Shown here one piece after another: positions 36,806 through 47,955 of a stretch of 64,000 nucleotides of DNA. How positions within the stretch are numbered: position 1 is the first letter of the stretch; the number at the start of each line of letters is the position of its first letter. Under the pieces are notes generated by a model. The model did no database searches and was not told where the DNA came from. It worked only from the letters and a program-made list of their open reading frames with translations. The DNA is from Allodiplogaster sudhausi (Eukaryota > Nematoda > Chromadorea > Rhabditida > Diplogasteridae): positions 1,548,001 through 1,612,000 of the forward strand of contig CALZFC010000256.1 in NCBI GenBank assembly GCA_945643635.1, given 5' to 3'. The position numbers were made by a program, and so were the translations under genes.

Positions 36806-37481
36806 CCAATAGCTTCTTACATTCGTCTCTTATTCTCTTTCCCCTAACTGATTCACCCATTCTCCTATCGACTCCTTCTCTGAAATCGCGACTGCCATCA
36901 ATTCCTATATTTCCAAGACTCCTTCTCTCACTCCATTTTAAGATCTCAACTTTCATTTTGCTTTGTAATCCTCACTAAAATCATGTCTTTAGATCAAATT
37001 TTAGGAGAGATGAAAAGGAAACTTATGAGCAAATTGCATGCTTATATATCATCTGGATATGATTTTGAAGAAACAAGCAGTTGTCTTATATACTTTTACA
37101 GTGTTCATCCATGAGTTTATTTCAGCCAAAATCAACGTATTTTTAGTGAACTAGTGTAGCAAATATTCTCAAAGTTTTTGTAGGCAAGATAAAAATATTT
37201 TCTTGTAAAATGTCTCAGATAAATTTCTCTTACAACTCGATCAATATGTACACAATTAATAATAAACAGAATAGTAGCACTAATCGTATGATGAACACGA
37301 ATTTCTTACGAATAAGTGAAGAAATATGCAAACATAATATTTACACAAGGAAGGCACATCTAAAGAAATAGCTCCCTTTCTGAGACTGAATTCTGAAAGG
37401 GCCAATTCTCAAGGAATAAAAATTAAAAGAGGCGATCTAATCTTTGTGAAAAACGAGAGCTAATGAAAAACAACCAGTTAA

Positions 37482-39197
37482 GAGAGCTTCTATGTAAGAG
37501 TCGAGCATGCGCTTAAGGCAGCCTGCCCTGGGAAAATTGTTTTCGAATTCATTAACGGAAAACATTTTGCGTATACAACTCGACCCGCTCTATTTAATGA
37601 GACTAATTTCATCATCATCCGATTTTTTCCCTTCGGGATACACTACCGTAACCCTGAAAATTCATTGATCCATAAATCCGTCCAAAGTCTGTTTTGAGAA
37701 ACCAACTACATATCATTCAATAGAATTTCGAAAGCTCTTCAACTTTTATCTAGGAACATGTTTTACGAAAATTTTATTTTGGCCGAGAAAATTGGCGTTA
37801 AATTATTTGGAGGGTCGAAACAACACTTTCTGCTAATTTCTACACTTTGTATCCTAGATAGAAAGAAAGAGCGTGAAATTTGCTATCAAATAATCACCAT
37901 TCAAGAAAAATCCGAGCGTACCAATTTTTGCTATGACGCGAGCAATGCGCGCGAGTCGGTCAAAATAGCACATTTTCGGCCGCCGAGGCACCGTGCAAGC
38001 GCATTCATCGATCCATAACTACGCTCAATGTTAATATTACAAAATCGACAGCATATCATCTAAGAGCTCTCACTGAGATCTTAAAATGCTACATACATAC
38101 TTTTATTGAAATATTTATATTTCTATGGAAAATTTCGTTCTGTATTATTAGAACGCTTAAAAAACTACTTTACAAACATTTCAGCATTTCAAAACATGCA
38201 TCATTAGAAAGAGCGTGAAATTTGCTTCAAGATTAACCCATTTCAATAATGTTTTAAGTCTATACTGTTTTGTTATAAGTGATAAGAATTAGGCATTAGC
38301 TTAGCACAATTCTTCACCGGAAAAAAATATTGGAATATTCCAATTCGAATAACCTAAACAGCGAAATTCTTGGGCGAAAGGACAGCGACGCAACTTTACC
38401 TACTCTTATGACTTATAACAAAACATTATAGACTTAAAACATTATTGAAATGGGTTCATCTTGAAGCAAATTTCACGCTCTTTCTAATGATTCATGTTTT
38501 GAAATGCTGAAATGTTTATAAAGTAATTTTTTAAGCGTTCTAATAGTACAGAACGAAACTTTCCATAGAAATATAAATATTTCAATAAAAGTATGTATGT
38601 ATCATTTGAAGATCTCTGTGAGAGCTCTTAGATGATGTGCAAACGATTTTGATAGATTAACATTGAGCGTAGTTATGGATCGATGAATGCGCTTGCACGG
38701 TGCCTCGGCGGCCAAAAATGTGCCATTTTGACCGACTCGCGCGCATTGCTCGCGTCATAGAACAAATTGTACGCTCAGATTTTTCTTGAATGGTGATTAT
38801 TTGATAGCAAATTTCACGCTCTTTCTTTCTATCTAGGTTACAAAGTGTAGAAATTAGCAGAAAGTGGTGTGTCGACCCTTCAAATAATTTAATGAAAATT
38901 TTCTCGGCCAAAATAAAATTTTCGTAAAACATGTTCCTAGATGAAATTTGAAGAGCTTTCGAAATGCTATTGAATGATATGTACATCGTTTCTCAAAACA
39001 GATTTTGAACGGATTTATGGCTCAATGAATTTTCAGGGTTACGGTAGTGTATCCCGAAGGGAAAAAATCGGATGATGATGAAATTAGTCTCATTAAAAAG
39101 AGCGGGTCGAGTTGTATAAGCAAAATGTTTTCCGTTAATGAATTCGAAAACAATTTTCCCGGGGCAGGCTGCGCTCGAAGCTGACGGACATGCTCTC
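37482..39197. mobile_element. Foldback DNA element FB2 with TTAA target duplications (1.7 kb)
   Basis: Arms of about 780 bases (from 37482 and back from 39197) surround a loop of roughly 120 bases. The left end GAGAGCTTCTATGTAAGAG is close to FB1's end. TTAA flanks both sides (37478-37481, 39198-39201), and the same flanking DNA is uninterrupted around a single TTAA at 29030-29033 near copy A. No transposase frame, so non-autonomous. Confidence 0.9.
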
Positions 39198-40428
39198 TTA
39201 ACTATGCACGGAATGAGCGGGAAAGGCGAATCTATCGGAAATGATATTGTAATCGCACTCGTTTGGGCTACTAAGCAGATAATAAACAAGTTGTCAACAT
39301 AAACTTGATGATCAAAGGAGGGAACGAGAAAACAGATAGGAAGCTTAAAAGTAATCCAAACGAATGGTTACACCTACTGCAATTCCCGTCGTTTCATCCG
39401 TATGCACGATCCTATCGGGTGCGGCACTCTCTGGATGGGCGACTTCGCCAAGTTCCAGGTGGATGTCATCGAGCGTCTGAAAGGAGTCAAATGAGGTACG
39501 ATCTTGAAACATTGAAAAAAGTTATAATGTCATTTTTTCCTAAAAAGTCTTTATTGAAAAAATCAACTAATAAAAGAAGGTAAAAATGATGACAAAACTA
39601 CGATTCTACTCACCCGCGATGAATTCTCCACGGACAAGAAGATCAGAACGATTATCATGAGGAGAGCGCCAAGAATCGAGGCGAAGATTCCTGGATTATA
39701 TTAAATTTATAATTAAATTATTAAATACATTAAATTACAATCTATTCTTATAAAGAATAACTCTCACTAAAAGATCAACGCCTCACATATACAAAATCAG
39801 TCATTTTGGGGTATGGCCATTGTTCAGCTAACGCATGGAAAAGGCTTTTCGTTATTAACTTTCTTACAAGAATCAAGTGACCTAACAACTAAATAGCCAC
39901 GGTAAAAAATACATAATTCAAACATGAATGCAAAATGAGTAAATAACATTTCTCAAGAAAATGCAAAATTATAATAAAATAAATAAATAAATAAAATAGA
40001 TGTAAAATAGATAAATGCACATCTTCCAAACCTCCAACAGTCGCCCAGTGTTTTGCTGCGAGAAGATGATTCAGCAGCTGATCTCTGGTTCCTTCGTCGA
40101 ACACCACAGTCCGATTGAGCCACAACACGGGCATAATCACTGGATTGGCCGAAGCGACAATACTGAAAATCAATAAATGTATGTTAAAAAGTAATGAGTA
40201 AATTTATAAATCAATAAGTAAACTTCAAATAAATCAATAATTAAAATATTTATAACCCAAGTAAAGCAAATGATGCACAAATAAATAAATCCTATAGAAA
40301 TCTCACACGTCGAGTGCTTCATTTTGTCATATTAGTTTAGTGAAACCACAATCGGATCAGGAAGGTATCAAAAGATAGGATTTAAAAAAAATCCCTCCCA
40401 TTCTCGTTCTCTTCCCTCCCTCTCTCCC

Positions 40429-40472
<44 letters not shown>

Positions 40473-41184
40473 CTCAGGTCGCTCTTCTTCATTCCGATGT
40501 TGATCTGCATTACTCGCTTGGCCGCGACGGGGACTCCGCTGGTCGGCTCGATCAGCACGAACGTCTCGTCATTGGCAGTGGACGGCTCCGAGAGACCCGA
40601 CACCGAGGCCCAGACCTGGGAAATCAAAATTTAAATAAAAAAAATTAATATTATAGAAATTTTTAAGACAAGATTTAAACACATTTTCTCATTTCTATTT
40701 TATTTTTTATACCTGTCAAAATATAATGTTTAAAAAAATTGAATTAACTGCGGATGAGGTGCTACTGTGTGCATAGAAGATGGCTAGGAAAGTGCAAGAA
40801 AAATTAATTAACGTTTTAAATGTTAAAACCTCTCGAGGCGAGTAGAGAAAGTGGGCCTGAGAAAGGTAAACTCTCGGGTTGCCCGGCTGGCAGCTGGACA
40901 AATCCAGCAATGCAGCCGGGAGGCAGCCGGCTGAAAAAGGAAAAAAATATACACATATTAATACGTAATAATACATATAATATAATAACTGATGCACTTT
41001 CAAAGTATTAAATTAAAAAAAAAATTACATCGAAGATCCACATTATACTAAATAGATTTTTTCATGTAGCGTAATAAAGAATAGCAAAAGCAGAAGAGCT
41101 AGTGGAATAATAAATTTATTACGGTAGCAGAAAGTGAGCAGTAAGTGAGACAGAAGGAGAATATAAACAATTCCTAATCCTGCG

Positions 41185-41712
41185 AGAGAGAGAGTGAGAG
41201 AGAAAGAGGGTGAGAGAGAAAGAGGGTAAGAGAGAAAGAGGGTGAGAGAGAAAGAGGGTAAGAGAGAAAGAGGGTGAGAGAGAAAGAGGGTGAGAGAGAA
41301 AGAGGGTGAGAGAGAAAGAGGGTGAGAAAGAAAGAGGGTGAGAGAGAAAGAGGGTGAGAAAGAAAAAGGGTGAGAGAGAATGAGGGTGAGAGAGAAAGAG
41401 GGTGAGAGAGAAAGAGGGTGAGAGAGAAAGAGGGTAAGAGAGAAAGAGGGTGAGAGAGAAAGAGGGTGAGAGAGAAAGAGGGTTAGAGAGAAAGAGGGTG
41501 AGAAAGAAAGAGGGTGAGAGAGAAAGAGGGTGAGAAAGAAAGAGGGTGAGAGAGAAAGAGGGTGAGAGAGAAAGAGGGTGAGAGAGAAAGAGGGTGAGAG
41601 AGAAAGAGGGTGAGAGAGAAAGAGGGTGAGAGAGAAAGAGGGTGAGAGAGAAAGAGGGTGAGAGAGAAAGAGGGTGAGAGAGAAAGAGGGTGAGAGAGAA
41701 AGAGGGTGAGAG
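41185..41712. repeat. 16-bp purine minisatellite, about 32 copies, in intron 8 of copy B
   Basis: Unit AGAGGGTGAGAGAGAA repeats with few substitutions (GGTAAGAG, GGTTAGAG, GAAAGAAAG variants), giving a spurious 264-aa repeat-encoded frame on the minus strand. Confidence 0.9.
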
Positions 41713-44576
41713 AGAAAAATAGTGATCGCGCTCGAGCTTAAAGGAACCGCACTGAATGATTCTACAGTAGTACATTACATTAGGATCATTTTGAATAGTA
41801 GGCCCTTCTGCTGGATAGAGAGCATGTGAAATAGGAGGGTGGCTAACAGCAACATAAAAAAAATTTGGAATAGCCATATTTGGCGTGATTTTAACCTTGA
41901 AACAAACAGACAAAAATGGTTCAAACTTTCTTGAATTAGGTTTTAGATATTTGCGAATAGATCCACGTCCATAAAACCATATGTTAATTATTCAGTGAAC
42001 TACTCCTTTAAGCATTCTTGTGAGAAAGCATTTGACATGATTTCTGGATAAGGTATTATTAATGTATAAATTTATGGTAATAAAAATTATTAATGTACAT
42101 ATGATCTGTATGTGCGCAAGAGTAGTCAATAGGGAAAAAAGAGAGAGATAGAGAGAGATTGATAGGGAGCAAGAGAGATAGATATAGAGCGAGAAAGAGG
42201 GACAGAGATAGAGTAATGAGGGAGAGGAAGAAAGAGAAACAGTGGGAGAGAGAAGAAGAGAGAGAAAAACCACTGACGTATCTGCACTTTGGAGTCGTTG
42301 AAGAAGGCGGGCGTGGTGTTGACGTGGCAGCAGATGCGATTCTCCGGCCGGGCCGGGTCATTGGCCTCTGGAGGGACGGCGAATCTCCAAGTCGGCACAC
42401 CCTGGAACTCCACGTCGCCCGTGTAGGACATCGAGATCGAGCTGGAGAGGCAAATTTTTATTTTTTTTTTCTAATTTTTATTTACCTGTTTATATTGTTA
42501 CTCAATTATTTTTGCAGTATTCAAGAATACTTTACCCTTTAAGGATAAAAAAAAATGAAAAAAATTTCTTAGTGTGTAACATATATGAACTTTCCGAGTC
42601 GCGCGTGAATTTTATTTCTCAAGAGAAAAAGGCCTTAAAAAGTGTGTGATCTCAATGTAATCTCGTGATCAACTAAGCCAGATTTAAATACAGTTTTCCT
42701 CGACATGAAAATGCATCCCAAAATTTTTTTACAACCTACTATGTAAACAGCGAACAAGATGAATAAATGAGTTGTTAAATTGAAATAAATAAATATTTTT
42801 GAATGTTACCGGCAAGCCTCGCTGGCGAAGACCACGAGCGGCTCCTCTTTGCGCAGGAGGGGCGGGAACATTTGGCCATCCGTGCCGTTGATCATTCTCG
42901 CGAACGGGGAAGTCCACCACGTCTCGGGCAGCGACTTCTTTCCATTCCATGTGTACACCTTGGGGAAATACTGAATAATTAGACAAAGTTTCATAATCAA
43001 ACTTATTAATATTAAATTTTTACTTTTAAAAATATTAACAAATAAAATCCGACAAGCATATTTGGTAACAAAATATATCTTGACTATCGCTCACAATTAG
43101 AGTTGGACAATAACAGCCGGCAATATTTCCTGGGATTTGAAAGAAATATATCCTTTCTTCTTGAAACTGATAATAGATTTTAAACAAATAGCAGTTATGT
43201 CGGTTGAAAAGAAACAGTAAAAAATATTTGCCGAAAAAGGATAAAAACAAAACAAACAAGCCCAAGGTTTTCGTAGTTCTCTACGCCCGTTCCAACTTCA
43301 TAGAGTCCGTCATTCGTTTGACTTTGCTTAAAAGTAAAAAAAATTAAGCTGAAGCCAGAAAGAATATGAAGCACCAGAACTTTCCTTTTGAAGGTTCAAA
43401 ACCAAATTCATCAAAGCAAATTCTAGTTTTAAAAAAAAAAACGAAAAGTCTTGTTAACCGCGGTGAAGAATCCGATTTTATCCGGGATGCCAAGGCTCTT
43501 GCAGATCGGCTTAATAAGCCGATCATTGCAAACCGCGTTGAATAGCGGTTCTTCGAAGCCCTCGAAAAGGGCCTGGCTCACCTGCAAAATGTAATAATTA
43601 GACAATTAAAAGTAAAAAGTAATATGTATACATTATAAAAACCTCCCAAGTGCCTGATTTCCAATTGGGAAATATACATATACAAAAGTAAGTAATTTTT
43701 TCAGTAAGAAACCTTCTATTTTAAATAAAAACCTAATAATATAGGTAATATTTGTTCACTAATACATCAACAAAGGCCTTACAATACAAAATAGAAGCAT
43801 CCTTATATAAATGCTCCATAAAAACCACTTACTGTAACCGTGGAAAACGGTGATTCACGGCCGATTGCGGTTATTGCGCTCTGGATTGCGAATCGGAACA
43901 GCGGGCCCTTCTCTGCTATATCTATCAGTTTCTGCAAGAAAACAAGTAGACAATTTATTTTCTTTTACATTTATTCACTTCATTGAATAGTTAAACAGCA
44001 ATCGCATAAGAATCCTTGACGCCTCGTGAATTTGGTTCAAGAACATGTTATCCCAGTACTTCCTTTAAATAAATATACAAAAACATCGAGAAAAAACAAT
44101 CGAATTAAAGAGTTTATTTTTGCACAAGAAGACAACAGGAATGAAAAAAAAATATATAAAATAAAAAAAGTTGAAGTTTGGGCGAAGGAATACCTGGAAC
44201 ACGACGTTGGGAATCGTGACTTGATCTTGGAGGCTGCAGTCTCCACACGAAAGGTTCTGGCTGAAGAAATAGCTGCGCTGGTTCCTGTACAGGACGTGCG
44301 TGCCGTTCTCCACAAACTTGTGGAAGGTTTTGTTTTGACGTTCCCTGAATGTTTTCAAATTGGAGACAACATTTTTTTAATTTCGATATTCATTTATATT
44401 TTTTCAGCATTTAATATGATAGCAGACAAACCGAATAACCGTTTTTAATTAAAAAAAATATATACCGTATTTTCTCTATTAGTACCCCCGGGGGTTCTAT
44501 TTTTCAATACCCTTGCGAGAGGGGGGCACTATTAGAGGGAGGGGTTCTATTAGAGGGAGGGGTTCTATTTTTCAAT

Positions 44577-45058
44577 TGTCATGGAAATCAGTTCTATAAC
44601 CTCTTTCCCTGCTTATATTTAATTCCCCAAGAACTGATAAAGTCACTCATTCATATATTCTTGTCTCAATTCTTCTTTCCTTCTTCTTGTTATTTCCCAC
44701 ATGTTCCACCCCCCCCCCCTCATTGTTGTTATGACCCAGTATGGCGTAACAGAATGTAGGTTGCGGCGCTTTCACTAGACCTGCGCCACTCGTTCACTTT
44801 GCTGGTTTTGACACCCAGGTTTGAGGTGTCGCAGGATAAACAAGTCTCTCGCATCTCGGCCCACGCAACACAGGATCCGCACCGAGGGATCTCCGGGGCA
44901 CGGCAGTGCCGCCTCTGCTGAGGGGAGCAGAGAAGAACCAGGACGAACCTGGTTGAACCCCACAGCTGGTGCGAGTGCACGCTGGAGGGAAGAGGGCACC
45001 GAGGTGACCCTTTGGGCTGGACGGAAGCCCCGGTCATATCCATTGACTTTCCGTCACA
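44577..45058 (+). repeat. 5' LTR of the TRIM element
   Basis: 482 bases with TG/CA ends, followed directly by the primer-binding-site candidate. Confidence 0.85.
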
Positions 45059-45763
45059 TGGGGGCCGAACCGGGATCCTGAAGAGCTGAGCCGAGACGTC
45101 ACACTGTTGATTCCGTTGGAGCTTCTTGGCTCCGTACGGCAATCCGGTGCTGAAGAGACTTTGTTAAGTTTGCGGGAACTCAACGTGGCGCACCATCACT
45201 GTTAAGCGGCGCAGTGATACCAGCGCATCCGTTGAAGCATATCGCCAACCCGCAGCGGGCCAGCCCCACATAAAGGCAGCCACATCAACGTGGACCAGCC
45301 CTGCCTTCCTGGCTCTAATTCAAGCGATCACAAGTGATTCGCTGATTGAGGCTTCTCTGCTTCTCAGTTGAGAACTTGTGAATCTGCTTTTCCGAATGGG
45401 GCATCCTGCTTATCATCCCCATTCGTCGACAGTTCTCTGGTCAACTACAATCTTCTCGAATCATGGTCGTCGGCAATATCGCAAGCGAAGCGCGGCACCA
45501 CACCGATCCAGAGCAACTAGAAATCTTTCGAGAAGTCCTCGCAGCAACTGATATGATGATCAACCGAGAACCCATTATCCAAGGAGGCCACAATTAGCAT
45601 TTTCGCTAGCATTGTGTTATGTATTTTGCCTCATCTTCTCGGTCTTCATCTTCATTATTGCCACACTCTACCCACATACACGAGCCATGCTCGTCGAGTG
45701 ACTGACTCCCCCAAACCTCTTTCTTTGTCGCTGTCGGGGCGCCAGCTACTGCCCCAGGGGGGA

Positions 45764-46266
45764 TGTCATGGAAATCAGTTCTATAACCTCTTTCCCTGCT
45801 TATATTTAATTCCCCAAGAACTGATAAAGTCACTCATTCATATATTCTTGTCTCAATTCTTCTTTCCTTCTTCTTGTTATTTCCCACATGTTCCACCCCC
45901 CCCCCCCCCCCTCATTGTTGTTATGACCCAGTATGGCGTAACAGAATGTAGGTTGCGGCGCTTTCACTAGACCTGCGCCACTCGTTCACTTTGCTGGTTT
46001 TGACACCCAGGTTTGAGGTGTCGCAGGATAAACAAGTCTCTCGCATCTCGGCCCACGCAACACAGGATCCGCACCGAGGGATCTCCGGGGCACGGCAGTG
46101 CCGCCTCTGCTGAGGGGAGCAGAGAAGAACCAGGACGAACCTGGTTGAACCCCACAGCTGGTGCGAGTGCACGCTGGAGGGAAGAGGGCACCGAGGTGAC
46201 CCTTTGGGCTGGACGGAAGCCCAGGCACGTCAGCTCCCCGGTCATATACATTGACTTTCCGTCACA
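45764..46266 (+). repeat. 3' LTR of the TRIM element
   Basis: 503 bases; preceded by the polypurine tract and followed by CAAT. It carries the extra AGGCACGTCAGCTCCCCGG stretch that the 5' LTR lacks. Confidence 0.85.
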
Positions 46267-47104
46267 CAATGTTAGATACTAAAAGTTTAATATCGACATT
46301 TTATTCCCAAAAAAAGAAGAATAGTTGTCCGAATTCAATATAATCACCACTGGAATATCCGTTTTACAACAGATTTATCATGAATTTGGCATCAGTTCAT
46401 TGGAAAGAGCACCCCATGCCTCCAGGATCCGTTCGAAGTACCTCTAGAGATGAGGTATTAGACTGTTGGGGGGGGGTACTATTGGAGGGGGGGTTCTACT
46501 AGAGGGAGGGGTTCTATTTTTCAATGGCATTTTCAGAGGGGGGTACTATTAGAGGGGGGGTTCTAATAAAGGGGGGGGGTACTAATAGAGAAAATACGGT
46601 ATATATTCTTTTTTCCGGATAGATATTTTTGGCGATTTCAAAATAGAACGAAATGCTCACAATAATCTTATTAGCATATTGGCGAACACAACGCGAAAAG
46701 GACAGAGAAAAGTTAACATATTAAAAAAGGGACACTAACACAAAGACATAAGGACCCTTCTGCGCGAGGCGTGCCTTTCCTCCTTTGAGGTACTCCTGGA
46801 ACAGTCATTTCTGTTCTTCAACATCAACAGCAAAAAATCGTCTTAATTGCTTTGAAACTCTAAAAAAAACTTCTCAACTATGCCCTACGCCTACGGTATT
46901 TTTCTTTCTACAGTACCCTTTCTTTCTATTCTACCGTATCCTACTCCCTTCCCCCGCACCATCTCGTTCTCCACAGAGTACATCCAGATGTGGAGCCTCA
47001 TGTCGTAGGGAGAAACAAGCCACTTGGCCGTCGTTGGATTCGGCACGAGAGTGCCGTTCACATCCTCCTCACCCAGGACAACTTCCTGAAAAATGATTCC
47101 ATCT

Positions 47105-47183
47105 CTCTGTCTCTTTCTCTGCCCCCCTTCTTCCGTCTCTCTCTCCGTCTCTTTCTCCCCTCTCTCTTTCCCCTCTCTCTCTC

Positions 47184-47214
<31 letters not shown>

Positions 47215-47411
47215 CCCTCTCTCTCTCCTTCTCTCTCTCTCCCCTCTCTCTCTCTCTCCTCTCTCTCTCCCCTCTCTCTCTCTCTCCTCTCTCTCTCCCC
47301 TCTCTCTCTCCCCTCTCTCTCTCTCCCCCTCTCTCTCCCCTCTCTCTCTCCTCTCTCTCTCCCCTCTCTCTCCCCTCTCTCTCTCCCTCTCTCTCTCCCC
47401 TCTCTCTTTCC

Positions 47412-47442
<31 letters not shown>

Positions 47443-47690
47443 CCTCTCTTTCTCCCCTCTCTCTCTCCCCTCTCTCTCTCCCCTCTCTCTCTCCTCTCTC
47501 TCTCTCCCCTCTCTCTCTCCCCTCTCTCTCTCTCCTCTCTCTCTCCCCTCTCTCTCTCTCCCCTCTCTCCCCTCTCTCTCCCCTCTCTCTCTCCCCTCTC
47601 TCTCTCCTCTCTCTCCCCTCTCTCTCCCCTCTCTCTCTCCTCTCTCTCTCCCCTCTCTCTCTCCCCTCTCTCTCTCCTCTCACCTCCCTC
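47105..47690. repeat. (CCCCTCTCTCTCT)n pyrimidine block at the duplication edge of copy B
   Basis: A 590-base pure pyrimidine block directly upstream (minus-strand sense) of the first recognisable exon of copy B. Homology with copy A fades inside the corresponding GA/TC-rich sequence, so the duplication junction probably lies here. Confidence 0.8.
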
Positions 47691-47699
47691 CATGCCACT

Positions 47700-47905
47700 C
47701 ACCTAGTCAGAATAATGCATGAGGCTGGCATCAGACATGACTTCTTTCCTTCTTTACAGAACGGATTCCGACAAACAACGACAACACACGCCAGCAAAAG
47801 AGCAGAGGAGCAGTAGATCAGATAAGTACATTTAATACTGTTGGTGGTAGTAGAGAGAGAGAGAGAGAGAGTGAGAGAGAGAGAAAGAGAGAGAGAGAGA
47901 AAGAG

Positions 47906-47955
<50 letters not shown>

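Larger units (their letters stand above)
44577..46266. mobile_element. Miniature LTR retrotransposon (TRIM-like), 1.69 kb, non-autonomous
   Basis: Direct repeats 44577-45058 and 45764-46266 both begin TGTCATGGAAATC and end CCGTCACA (TG...CA termini). They are nearly identical except for a 21-base indel and the C-run length. A tRNA-type primer-binding site candidate (TGGGGGCCGAACCGGGATC) starts at 45059, and a purine tract (AGGGGGGA) ends at 45763. The four-base duplication CAAT flanks it (44573-44576, 46267-46270). The internal 705 bases have no gag or pol. Orientation is plus, opposite to the gene. Confidence 0.88.
44463..46603. mobile_element. TIR DNA element (host of a nested LTR element) in intron 3 of copy B
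   Basis: The left end TACCGTATTTTCTCTATTAG is the exact reverse complement of the right end CTAATAGAGAAAATACGGTA. Inside lie G-rich subrepeats of the form GAGGGAGGGGTTCTATTTTTC. Without the nested insertion the element is about 450 bp. TA dinucleotides flank it. No transposase frame. Confidence 0.8.
39345..47085 (-). pseudogene. CD36-family scavenger receptor, inverted copy B, lacking exon 1 and one donor site
   Basis: Exons equivalent to 2-13 of copy A lie at 47085-46960, 46795-46740, 44344-44194, 43931-43833, 43581-43459, 42958-42810, 42441-42278, 40930-40830, 40615-40473, 40162-40032, 39690-39614 and 39476-39345. All keep open frames and the family motifs (KGPYVFVERQNKTF, TWRFAVPPEANDP, LSQAHFLYSP). 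No counterpart of exon 1, with its start codon and first membrane helix, exists between 47.1 and 49.9 kb. The exon-10 donor reads AG-ATAAGA instead of AG-GTGAGA; reading on gives an immediate stop before the second helix. The C-terminal tail has diverged from copy A. The intact frames suggest recent decay or reuse. Intron 3 carries nested transposons, intron 8 a minisatellite. Confidence 0.85.

Noticed and set aside
40460..40480. U12-type AT-AC intron in CD36 copy B
   Set aside because: ATAAGA does not match the U12 donor consensus, and copy A uses an ordinary GT donor at this position.
41185..41712. CRISPR-like array
   Set aside because: The repeats are contiguous with no unique spacers, and the genome is eukaryotic.
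44577..46266. Endogenous retrovirus
   Set aside because: The 705-base interior has no gag, pol or env frame; it is a miniature LTR element.
44729..46282. Pairs of similar 80-140 aa frames in both LTRs
   Set aside because: They duplicate because the LTRs are direct repeats, overlap on both strands, and show no protein features.
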